Below are positions 10,061-21,500 of a stretch of 64,000 nt of DNA, piece after piece. Position 1 is the stretch's first letter; each line of letters starts with the position of its first letter. Both the position numbers and the translations under genes were made by a program. Source of the DNA: Phoronis australis (Eukaryota; Phoronida; Phoronidae); assembly GCA_002633005.1 (NCBI GenBank), contig NMRA01000151.1, forward strand, positions 661,629-725,628. The letters run 5' to 3'. The notes under the pieces were generated by a model. The model worked only from the letters and a program-made list of their open reading frames with translations. It did not search any database and was not told where the DNA came from.

Positions 10061-12450
10061 TAAGCTGGTCTAGTAAAAACCTGGTGAGTTACCTTGATAA
10101 TTGCGGAGACTGAGAATGCGTACCGATTTCGCTGTACCTGGATAATAACAACCTTTCTTCACAATCCTCTACGTAACTCTCTGTCACTCTGAGTTAGCTG
10201 GTGAGTGTTCAATGGCAGATGCGTATGGGAAGTTGCCCAGTAGTTCGGGAGCCAGTTGTATATAACCAGCCTAATTCGACTCTCGTTGAACGTAATGCTC
10301 TCTCATTTTGAGAATCAATTTGATTTGCTGATGGTTCTCAAACGGTCAGAGCCCACTATGTCAGTTGGTATTAATGGTGTCAGATTTTGGAAATCGGTTT
10401 CCTCTGCCAAATAAACACCTGGTTCACTTTTGAATATCAGAGGCTACTGTATTTGAGCATTAGTAGGTTCTGTGTGCGGTTTTCCAAGGCTCGACGTTAT
10501 GAAAATCGTCAGCTCGCATTTTGAAAATCCAGCTCGCAGTCATAAATGCCAGGTCGCAAAATTTTCCCGCAATATTTACAAGTCAAAACTAATTTTTAGA
10601 TCATCGAGAAAATGCTTAGATTATGCTCTTACCTGCGGCGTTAAATGCTCACAAATTTCAGGTCACAAAATTGAATTCTTACATACATGTACGGCGTTAT
10701 TGTTCTTTACGACCACCATTGAAAGGCTCTAGAGTGCAAGGTTAGTTGCCGACGTGAATGAAGTTGAATCGGTGCTCTCAAACCGACACGTGCATTCGAA
10801 TAGCTAAGTTTGCATTGTGAAAAGGGAGACTTGCTATATCACTGTTATCAAAGTCGTAATTATTCAAACTAACTCTGAGTGCAATCTCCCTCCATTTTTT
10901 GTTCGCTGCCCAAACTGTGCAACTTAACTCGACGTTTGAAAAACAACCTGTTGAAAAAAATTCGTGAAACGTTGTCCTAGCCAAATGACGTATTCGGATG
11001 CGAGGGAACAATTCAGTACAAATTTCACTAAAAATTGTGGTACTTATTCTGTTTACGTACTCAACACTTAGTTTTCCATGAAACGAAAAGTCTCCATGCA
11101 GATTTCTATCGAGCATTACAAGCTTGCTCCTCAATACCTTCCATGTATAGAAAAAATAGGTGAGTCACAAAACGACATTCATGTCACCAGTGTAACTTTC
11201 TTTCGAAGATATAAAAAAGTTGGGGTTTGGTCTTAACATATTGAAAAAGGACGATTTTTGAAAACTGGACTTGTTGTTCTGTAAAATGAGAGTAACTCAC
11301 TAGCAAGCTGCGTGTTAATTTCAAACTCCGCGCACGGTCGATTGTAGTGCCCTATGATGGGCGCTAGTCTGAACTGTGGGCGCTTAATTTGAAATTCTCA
11401 AAATTTGAGGGGCAACGCTTAGGTGCATTGAGCGCTTACTATGAAACACTTCAAGGGTAGGGAGTAGGCGCATGCGTGAGTATAGTTGTTAACCTGAGTG
11501 TTTGCGGTAATAAGATACTGAAAGACTGCAATAGTAACAAATGTTGTTATAATATGATTTTGCATGGCAAACTCCATCTAGTAGGGGTGACTTTCTGGCT
11601 ATCGTTCCTTTTTAGCCACCCGCAATAATTTTGTTTTAATTGCATGCTTCAACCGGTACAAGATTATTTCTATTGGAGTTTGAAAATTTATTTTACTCCG
11701 TGGTCCGGGGAACGAAAAATTGGGAGAGAGCGTATGAAGAGAAGAAAACAAGTTCGCTAACCACAATTTCGCTTTTCTAGATTTAGTTGCCGAATAGCTG
11801 TCTATGGACATAGAATATCGACCCCAGGAACAACGGAACAGGCTGTCGTGTGACGATTAATAGGGCGGCCATTTTCACGTTTGCAGTCTTTTGCGATAAA
11901 AGTGCGAGAAGTTGAGACGCACATTTCCAAATCACGACCGTCTGCCGCGGGACCGCTTGTGCGCTAACAACGGGATCGACCAGTGTCTCACTGCATAAAA
12001 TCATGGATGTTGTCGTGGATATTTGATAATAAATAGAAATATAAATGGAATCAGTAAAACCACCGCTGTTTTGTACCGTTTTATTACATGTTTTGCCGTG
12101 GTCCCAAACTTTCTTCGGCGCATCCAGAATGCCTAAGTAGCAGAAAATGTTAGCCAATGAAACGCGTCAAAGATCGATTCTGCATTATCCCAAGTCAGTT
12201 CCCGCGACATGAGTTGACAAGTCATCGGGAGGGCTGTTCTCGGTTAGAGTTCTTTTGAACTGGATTTGGCATCAACCGGATTTACACGAATTGTTTTATA
12301 TTTGCCGGGTATCTGCCGAGAAGTGTGAGAACTCAGCTCGCATACGTTAGAAATTCCAGGTCGCATTTTGCTACTTGATACGAGCAGGCAAAAATCTCGG
12401 CTCGCATTTCCAAATTTCAGGTCGCAAATGCGACCTGCAGCTCGTTATAT
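10061..12450. repeat. Interval bounded by AGCTCGCA / AGGTCGCA repeat clusters
   Basis: At 10,508-10,690 and again at 12,330-12,440 there are short repeats alternating CAGCTCGCAT-type and CAGGTCGCAAA-type words, several copies each. One of them forms the palindrome CAGGTCGCAAATGCGACCTG near 12,418. They may be the ends of one 1.9-kb element or two copies of one satellite-like repeat. The minus frames at 10,778-11,134 (118 aa) and 11,783-12,157 (124 aa) between them have no recognisable domain and I do not call them genes. Confidence 0.45.
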
Positions 12451-12696
12451 CGAGCCCTGTTTTCTTGACTCAGTGTTAGATGGTGGTGTACAACAAGAAC
12501 TTTACTGCTCTTATCGTACTGTTCATAGTAAAGGATTATATGCCCCCAAAGGGAGAATTTGCCTCACACTGTGACCCTGATGTAGGATTCAAAGAGTCTT
12601 TTTCACCACAGTAATAGACGTTATTGGCTAAAATGTTTCCTACAGTAGATGATTTTTTGTCAGTGCATTAAGTGGTAAGAACGGACATTTTGCCTG

Positions 12697-12962
12697 TTAT
12701 TCAAGCTTGGATAATAATAGCTGAGTTATTCAAGCTTGGATAATAATAGCTGAGTTATTCAAGCTTGGATAATAATAGCTGAGTTATTCAAACTTGGATA
12801 ATAATAGCTGAGTTATTCAAACTTGGATAATAATAGCTGAGTTATTCAAACTTGGATAATAATAGCTGAGTTATTCAAACTTGGATAATAATAGCTGAGT
12901 TATTCAAACTTGGATAATAATAGCTGAGTTATTCAAGCTTGGATAATAATAGCTGAGTTATT
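12697..12962. repeat. Minisatellite, 29-bp unit, nine copies
   Basis: The unit reads TTATTCAAGCTTGGATAATA followed by ATAGCTGAG and repeats nine times almost without change. Copies 1-3 and 9 carry AAGCTT, while copies 4-8 carry AAACTT. One point variant has therefore spread through a block of neighbouring units. The unit length is not a multiple of three and no gene is involved. Confidence 0.95.
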
Positions 12963-15900
12963 AAAGTTGGTGGTCATTTCATTGTAATGAGACAATGGAC
13001 TCTTGTTTTAACTTAATCTGAAGCTGTACATTTTTATTCGAATGTATTATTACTTTAATGTTACATTAAAGGCGTTAAAGTTGTAATGTTTGTTAATTTC
13101 CTGTTTCTCTTTCTTGATTGGTGAGCAAGACTTATCTGTGACATTGTAAGCTATAGGCACAGGTGTTTGTACTACTAGACTACCTTAAGTTTTATATTAA
13201 ATTGAGGTGTATTTTGTACAGTTGTATATGTAGTCTTATCAGTTGTGGGGTTTTTTTGGCTGCTTTTTTTCTTTATGCTTCGTTAATTTCAGAACAATGA
13301 AGTTACAGGCTCCTACCACATGAAGCTAGAATGATTCAAAAGGTGCCGAGAGAAGCTGTTGGACCATGCGGCGCCGCAGAGGCTGACAATCATGACAGGT
13401 CACCTACCTTCAGTCATCAATTGGATTGTAAATTACCGGGTTGTTGTTAAACACTTCGATATTTGGAATGTAGCTAATGGTAGGGTGATATACAAAAAAG
13501 TTTACGAAATGTTTCTCGTTGAAAATTTACAATTTCTGGTGGATTGCCATTATTTTTGTCTGACTTCCATTCAAAGTTTTCGGTTTAACTTAATGAAGCT
13601 ATTCAAATTTGGCAAGATTCATCAACTGTTTTTGATAACTACTGTAACCACACTTTATATGAGGTGTGCCGCAGTAAATTTTCAAGCGAGGGGGCGGTAT
13701 TCGAAATGTTCAACAGTACGTTTGTTATTAACACTCATGGTACCTTTAGCTGAAATACTCTGTTGCGTTCATCAGCACGGAACACAATTGTCTTGGCTTG
13801 TAGCATGCACGCACCCAGTGGAGGGTCGAGCGAGCCCCCCCCCCCTCCCCTCCCATTTGGCGAAGTGGGCAAAAAGGTCCGCCTCAGAGAAACAAAAAAA
13901 CGAAAAAGTAGAAACCAGAAAAAAATCCACTAAAAAGGCAGGAACTGCCAAAATTCGGCGAATGTACAATTCATAGCTCTGAAAGTATCCCGTTTTCTTA
14001 GTGAAAGGTCCACATTCTGAAAAATTCGAGCCCCCCCCCCATTTTTAGCAGGTGTAGCTGTGTAGAATATGCAGCACGCAGTTACATCTTTACTAAAATA
14101 AAATAGATCCGAATTACTACATGTATAATGTAACCCAACGTAAACCCTTGCTTAAAAAGAGGGGTTTTCTTGAAAGTAGGCTACCTGGTCAAACGGTTCT
14201 CTTATAAGCCAGCCTGAGAAGTATTGTTAGATATCTGTACTGGTCCAGACCACAAATTTCATGCTGAAGAAACTGCCCTGAGAATTTATGCTGGTTAAAA
14301 AATAAGCTTAGTCCCTGTTTTGTTTTACGATGAAGTCTTGTATGTTTTTTGCTGTGACACTTTTAAGAACAAGCAATGCTAGCATAATTCCAGACAATAC
14401 CCAGATCAAATATGACTAGACTGGCTGCTCCGTCATTAGACAGCGCTTCCATTTCTTTGATTTCATGAGTAAAGAAATACATCACATGTTTGACTGTCAT
14501 TACCAATGTTTTAGACTATATTTTTGAGAGGTGTAGAGATAGCAATGCCAGAGTGTTCGGAGTCCCAGTACTGAAAATTGGTGAAAGGCTTTTGTGTATG
14601 GCATTTTGGTTATCAGATTTATAAAGATGATTAACCCTATGATGTACTTAGTTCTTATATTGAAGCTTTGTAACATGTTTTCAATCCAACGACTACATGT
14701 ATGAACATTGTTACGTTGCTTTTCTCATAATATATTTGACTTCCAGTAAAACTGTTGCTGTCCATAGAAAGCATCAGTGTGAGAAGACTCTCTTTAGAGG
14801 GGGATAGAAGGTACCTGTATGGGTCGTCAGTCTATTCGCACCCCAATATTGTCCAAATTGTAAGAATTCCAACACTACTCTCGAACTTTTACACTTTACA
14901 TTTTCTTGGCATTTTTTGTGTGAGTGAAGCAAGCACTCCCTCCCCATTGCCCACTTCCTACACTTGTGCAGACCACCAGTGCTTACTTTTTGCATTTTAT
15001 ATACCATGTCATGAACATCCAAAGCTATTGAATACTGGAGCTTTTGCGTTGAGACTCAGTATGTTGCTATGTCGTGCTACAGTTGATGACTCGCTGAATT
15101 GCAGTAGAAATCGCTAAATCGGATCCACTGGCACCGAGAGATTTCGACCAAGTCGGCGACATCTGACTTATTTGAAGGCATTACGAAGGAATAACTGCAA
15201 AACGTTTTACGAAACTTTGTCCGGTTTTTGGTGATATAGCTGTGGATGCCTAACGGACATACGCAAGGTGGATGCACGGGGATGAGGGCAGAATGTGTGT
15301 GTTCGTGTGTGTTTTTGTGTCTGTGTGCGTGCGTGCGAGCTTGTTGGGTGTTTGCATCTGACGTGAAATCTGAATGGGTTAGAAATCTTTAACGGAATCC
15401 ACGTCTTGAAATCTAAAAACGTTGGTGCAACGACTAATTAACACGGCCCTTTGTATTCGTCTGGCTCTAATGTAGCCAGTAACTTTGAGTTTTAGTGAGA
15501 TAGCGTAGGGAACATCGGGTGACCAATTGTTGTTGCAAGCAGGAGAATTCCACTGACTATATTTACTATGTACTTGTCGGACTATGCAACTGTAATTGTG
15601 GTAGGGGTAACCGAATTGTGTTCGTCAAACTTAATACGCGCAGGAACGGTAGGAAGGAGAAATACTGCAACATGAGGCTGAGGATAACTGCACTCACTTA
15701 TATTTATTGTTATACTACTGTCCACAACAAGGCTATTTCATCTTATTGTTGATTTGGAGCGAAATCAAGGTGATCTGTCAAATATTCTTGAAGAAAAGAG
15801 GTATTTTCTAAAGTAGATTATTCGGGGTCATTTTTTTAAACTTACATCAGAAGAACTGCACAACTGATGATCGAGTTCAGTAGAATTTCAACACACTCCA

Positions 15901-17165
15901 AAGTTAAAAAGCTTTTATTTACGTTTTAAAACAGACCACCTCAATAAAAAGCCGGTTAAAATCGCAGGTGAATCACAACACACACTCGAATGCCCACACA
16001 CATGTTGAAAACATTACAACGAAAGGACAAAAGGTAGACATGTGATTTCCTTTTAAGATAATGAAGTTACATTTCAAGCCCCATACAGCGCCAAACACTC
16101 TAAATACAAAATGGCGTCTCGGACGCGCCATACAACTGTGTGTATTATGCAATACTGGAAATAGAACACGAGTGTTCAGAAAGCGTCACCTTGGTGTTCA
16201 CAATACCATACGTGTGTTCTGGTTGCACGACATGAGTTCTACTCATAAAGCTAGAATATAATTAGCAAGATACAATGGCAACATAATTTGCCAACATTGG
16301 AACGTTTTCTGCCGATAAAAATACACATACGCGATTGATATCACATTCATTTCCAAATAAATTTAAACGAAGTGTTAGTATCCCAGTACTCCCGTACACA
16401 CTAGATATTGATATAAAAATGGTGTAGCCTGCCTATTAATTTATTGTTTATTGCATCAAATACGTACAAAAACATGCTTTTACGGGAAGATTCAACGCCG
16501 CTAATTTAACTTATTTCCGTGAAACCGATGTGTAAGTATTCCAACAACTTCGTGCCTGTAGACATGGGGAGGTGTCACGGATGTAATCCCAACCTTCACT
16601 GGCATTTGAGAATTTTCAACTGACGTAAATTGTCGCGTTCGACATGTCAAATTATATCTAACTGGTTTACCTGCGTTTTCATCTTCACCACACGCGTAGA
16701 CGGGGAAGGAACCGTGGGTAGGGGGAAGAGTTGGTGATGAGGAACAGAATAACCGATTACGATTGAGGAAGAACTGTTAACGTGGAGAGGTCGTTGAAGA
16801 GCAAGCAACAGGTCTATTAATCATAAGTGTTGCATCCCCGTTTCACTAGCTGGTTGCAGGTCTGACTACCTCAGGTGTGCATGTATGTCTACATGGGCTT
16901 TGATTTAAAGGTCGCGTCAAATAGTCTACTTAAAAAAGTGCAAGAACATTTAGAAGCTATACTCATTGAGGAGAACTTCAAAAACTTACTCGTACAAGAA
17001 CCAAGGCAAAAAAAGTAATAACAGCAGAGAGCTTCAAAATTGATTCACTTCCTTTTAGTAATTGCCAAACAGTTACCAGTGAAAACTTGACAAAGTTGAA
17101 ACTTATTTTCGTGAACATCAAAATAAAACGTTAAAGTGAAGGCCTTTAGATGAGAGAAATGGAGA
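12963..17165. other. Intergenic region with homopolymer and GT-rich tracts
   Basis: No supported gene. C-runs occur near 13,838-13,850 and 14,032-14,041, and an imperfect GT-rich tract at 15,293-15,350. The 205-aa plus frame at 13,359-13,976 runs through a C-run and a low-complexity Lys/Arg-rich end and has no recognisable domain. The 3' UTR of the large minus-strand gene should occupy the right part of the interval. Minus-strand AATAAA-type signals (plus-strand TTTATT) appear at 16,440-16,455. Confidence 0.35.
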
Positions 17166-17498
17166 TTAAGCAGGATTCATTCTTTTATCAACCCATTCCA
17201 GTTCCCAATTAAGAATAGCTTTTCGTTGTTCCACATCCTTCGCCTCTTGTGCGAGCACCGTTTTTGGTTTCACCTCCTCCAGGTCTTTCGGATCTCCCAA
17301 TTCGTACGGCGTGAGAGCAGGCCTTGCCTTTTTAGGACAAACAGTACCAGCCCAGATCTCAGCAGAGTTGACGATGGAGCTCATGATCATGTTCACTTTG
17401 ATCTCGTATGCTCTTTTGTTTGTCGACTTCATCTTAGAAATCGTGGGAGATAAGTAGATCTTGATCACGTCGACATTTTTATTGTAGGTCATCATAAT
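17166..17498 (-). CDS. Hedgehog-like repeat gene, last exon with stop codon
   Basis: The acceptor (TTTCAATTTCAG) sits just before 17,498. The exon starts in phase 0, matching the preceding exon, and encodes 110 residues before TAA at 17,166-17,168. It begins IMMTYNKNVDVIKIYLSPTI, has one Cys (GTVCPKKARPALTPYELG) and ends in a charged, probably helical stretch finishing EWVDKRMNPA. I recognise no domain. There is no transmembrane helix or GPI-like hydrophobic tail, so this end would be soluble. Frame, acceptor and length support a real exon. Confidence 0.7.
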   Translation of the reverse strand: MMMTYNKNVDVIKIYLSPTISKMKSTNKRAYEIKVNMIMSSIVNSAEIWAGTVCPKKARPALTPYELGDPKDLEEVKPKTVLAQEAKDVEQRKAILNWELEWVDKRMNPA

Positions 17499-18349
17499 CT
17501 GAAATTGAAATTTTTATATTTTTGTGCCATTAGTATTTTGTTTCTGATAAAGTACTGAACTGCAGTGAAAAGTTGAATCATTCATTCAACTCAGTACCGT
17601 CGTTACTACAGGGCCCACTAGGGCACGTGCCCGGGAGCTCCATGACTACAGGGCACCCACGCCGATCTACGCTATAGTAAAAAAGTCAAATAATACCAGT
17701 CTTATGGGCTGTGTGAAGTACTGTATGTTCTACCTCAGTATTGCTTTTCATGAATTCCCAAGCCTATTGTCGGATTATGTTATGAAAAATGTAGTGTTTT
17801 GAAATTGAAACATATAAAAGGGCAAAAATCGTCCGTGCTCTAAATTTCATAAATAAATCAAGAAAATTCAAGTTTAGTTTGGATTTCATGTTTCTTTAAT
17901 TAATAACATCACGCGTCTAGATCATTTTCGTGATTGAGTCGAATTCTTACCCTATGCTATTCAGAAGATTGTGGCTCTCAAGAGTGCATTTAAAAACACA
18001 AAGACTTCTCTATAATGATCGTGCCAAAGTCGAACCTATGTTCCATGCGTTTCCCTTTTTTCAATTTTCATGTACGTTTTCAGCCGTTGTTCGTTCTCTA
18101 ACCTATTTCATTTGCGTTTTGCTACTGACAAAATGCGGTTAGATTCTTGATTAAATGTCACCGACATAACCGTCTGTTTGTATTTCTTGTACAATCTCAT
18201 CTCATGAGTCGGTGATGGTTGCATCACCTTCGTATTGATCTATCTGAAATGCGCTCTCTGTTTCGCATAACGAAACAAAAAACAAATCAAAAGTGGCAAG
18301 AGTTTTGTCAACAACTCACCAAATGTGACGGTTTCCAGCCTCAACTTAC
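17499..18349 (-). other. Intron
   Basis: Intron between the last two exons, bounded by GTAAGT on the right and TTTCAG on the left (minus-strand reading). I see no embedded gene or repeat. Confidence 0.6.
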
Positions 18350-18537
18350 CTTTAACAGCTTTTTCATGATCCCCAGGTCTCCGTACTTTTCAATAAATAC
18401 AGTCACGTTTCCTTTAGCATTCACGGCTAACATTTGATTTATCATTTCCAGAAGTGGCGACGGGTTTTTCTCACCGAACAGTTCAACCTCAACACTCCTA
18501 TCCTTATCCGGCTTGTACCGCCCACGGACACTTGGAG
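18350..18537 (-). CDS. Hedgehog-like repeat gene, penultimate exon
   Basis: Acceptor CCAAATTTCAG and donor GTAAGT bound a 188-nt exon. It enters with two bases (phase 1 upstream) and leaves in phase 0. It encodes PSVRGRYKPDKDRSVEVELF, then PSPLLEMINQMLAVNAKGNVTVF and ends GIMKKLLK. The alternating beta-like and helical character could belong to another alpha/beta module, but I cannot assign it. One N-x-T site (GNVT) is present. The exon is supported by both splice sites and frame. Confidence 0.7.
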
Positions 18538-21500
18538 CTGAAATTTGGTAACAAGTTAAGCTGAACACATCTCATTTTGCATGAGTATCATCTGAAGGAA
18601 AGGGGGACTTTAAAAACAGACTGTAAATGACACTTTTATGGTTTTGTTATATTTTGGCTACAAAAAAGTATTGTGGATAATTCTCCCTAGTTTACTTCTT
18701 GACCATATTCGGAATTCAGTTATAGTCAGACTCCAAAATCAAAACGCGAGTGTCGCTGACACTATACACGAGTCTACACGATTTCATCCATCATCTTGAT
18801 ATCGATTTTCACAAATTCGCTTTCTTTCTGATACAACGTATGCTCAATTTTAGTGCACGTTTGGGAATGCCGATGATACATCTAAAAATTCCCAAGAACT
18901 TAACAGCATAATCTCAGCGAGTAATAATTTCAACCACAGCATCGTGTTCATATGCGTCCACCGTGCGCAGCGGGTTCAGGGCAGATACAGAGGATAGTCG
19001 TTATTATAAATATTCCTATTAAATGGAGTAAGGTTAGTTGACTTGATAGCCTCTAGAGAGTGAAACAGTAGTCAGAAATACTCTTCTTAACAGGAACACG
19101 CCTTCAATATGTCATCGTCATTCTTTGGGGACACGGAAACAGACGACAAAGAATATATAAAGGAAAGACAAAAACTCCACTAGGAAACGCAGCTTAAGCA
19201 AACAGGGCAGATGTTGTCGGCTACGTGATTTTGACTTATTTTCCAACATTCATGATCAGCCATCAAAGAACTTGAAAGACATCAAGATAATACGAAAAAA
19301 ATTGCAACTAGGGGACTCAACAGCATCAGGATCTGTCTCAAAATCCCTGTCATGTAGGCCTACTTATCCTTGATAAAAAACGCACACAAATTCAATATCG
19401 AGTCATCGAGGATTGGAACGTATTTGGCAAACTTTCAGGAAAGTCAGTCAAATAATAAGCAGAAAATAAAATTGACACTGAGGTGCACAATTGATATCGG
19501 ATTAGTCCGAAAGTCGTCTTCACCCGTTGTCACGTTCATGAGAGTACACTTGCCGATTCAACAAAGATCCTGAAAAGGGTGTAGGAGATAAAGCCAGGGA
19601 CGTAAGTGGCGCCACAATAGTTGTAGCCGTGCCCAAACCATTGTCGGCTGAGCTAATCACGGTTCAGAGAAACACACAATGCGCCAATTTCCGTGATGTT
19701 ACTTGCTTTGAGGTTTGGCCGGTAAAGAGGTGGACGCCAAAAAAATTGACTCGAAAACAGCAAAAAGGCCACAATGTCAAGCACAATCCGTTGAATCCAT
19801 TCGAAAACGGGAGCGAGTGCCGTCTCCTTAATAGGTACCTATTTCCTAAATTCCATGAAAATCCGTCAAAGAGCTCCGAAGATACAGAAACAAATGTAAA
19901 AATTGCCACTAGGGGAGTAGTTGTCTTATCCGCACAAAAATTTGCTGATGACGTCCTATCTATGATAAAAACATGTTAAAAGATTTTCATGAAAATCCAT
20001 CATCCATCCAGGGGCTTCGGAGATACCCAATCGGAAGCCCGGAGAAGGAGGAATGAGCGCCGGATGGACTGGTAAACGTACGCACAGGGGTGATGGAACA
20101 ATGTGCCCACATAAATATATTGTGGATGTATAACAATCGGTTCGTGATTGATAATTTTCAATTTTCACCTTGAAATTCCATGAGAGCTGTAGATATTCCT
20201 AGATTTGCACTTGCAGTAGAATAGGCATGGAATGTCAACTCCCACACGTGACCCATGCATACTAGTGTTAGAGCATGCTACATTCATATTTCACAGGATT
20301 GACCGCGAGAGTTTTACCGTCAATTTCCGGTTGTCAGCTCGACTGAAATTTGATGGTAATCAGAAACTGCCTACACGTGTCGTTGCATCATGAAGGACTG
20401 TGACAAGCACGTACAGTGTAAGCTTGAAGATCGACCAACACGACTGTCATCCAAGAACGAATGTCGAGTCCTAGGTTTTGGATACCAGATAAGACGTTTG
20501 ATTATTTATGATTAATAGACAGAAGTTATCCTTACAGAGGGCGCTATCGTAGTTACTCTTCATTATTGTTAGTGAATCGCAAAGCATAGATGTTTTTTAT
20601 ACTGAACGCACAGTCAACTTCTGACGAAGGGTTTCATTATTCTGCACTTTGGTAACACTCAATGTTTTTTGGATTAAAAAGTATTTAGTATTTTGAAGCC
20701 AGTCAGATATGTAAAATGATCATTATTTATGAATTAAATGATTTATCATTTTCTTCTAGTTTAAAAAACAACATCAAGAGCTGATTTAGGGTTTTTAATG
20801 ATATGAAACTTACGGCAACGGATGAGTTTTGTAACGTCTCAAGTGACAATAACGAAGTTGGCTATTGTTAAAATATGTATTCGTTTTTGTTGTCCCAGGT
20901 ACACGATTTTTGAATCGTATTAGAACTTAGGTGGTGCTTGATCATATTGATGTATTTTTAGGAAACTATTTTAATGCGTCTAGATGGCTTCCCGAGTCGC
21001 GAAATCGCAAGCAGGTGATCCTCCGTTTGACAATACTTGGGTCCATTAGTCCGTAAGATATTTCAGAAAAGTAGATCAAATTTATTCGGAATACGTTTTC
21101 AGTGATCACATTTCTAAACTTTTCTTTCAATTGGTGTTTTTGCTCAACTTTCATGCCCACTTAAGATTAGTGTGTATTCTATGCTCGAGTACACAATGGC
21201 TTGCGTAAATAACTCTAATCCTATTTTGTACTTAATGACCCAGGCATTAACGCTAAAAGTTCGAGTATGAACTCGAAATTTTAAGATTTTGCTTGAAATG
21301 TCGAGTTTTACTCGAGTTTGTAGCTCAAATCTAAATCATTCATATACATGAGCCATAATGTGCTCGACCACAAACTAAGACTCACTTAATACCTCGAGTT
21401 CGCATGAAATTGGAACAGAAAATGCCAAAAATAATATCGAGTTCCAGAGTGGGATCCAGAATTTTGAGAAAGTGGGGAGGCAGGCCACAGTATTAGCCAG

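Noticed and set aside
10778-12157. Minus-strand frames of 118 and 124 aa as genes
   Set aside because: No domain, no splice context and no neighbouring exons; kept only as part of the repeat-bounded interval.
13359-13976. 205-aa plus-strand open frame
   Set aside because: No recognisable domain; it crosses a C-run and ends in low-complexity Lys/Arg sequence, as expected of a chance frame.
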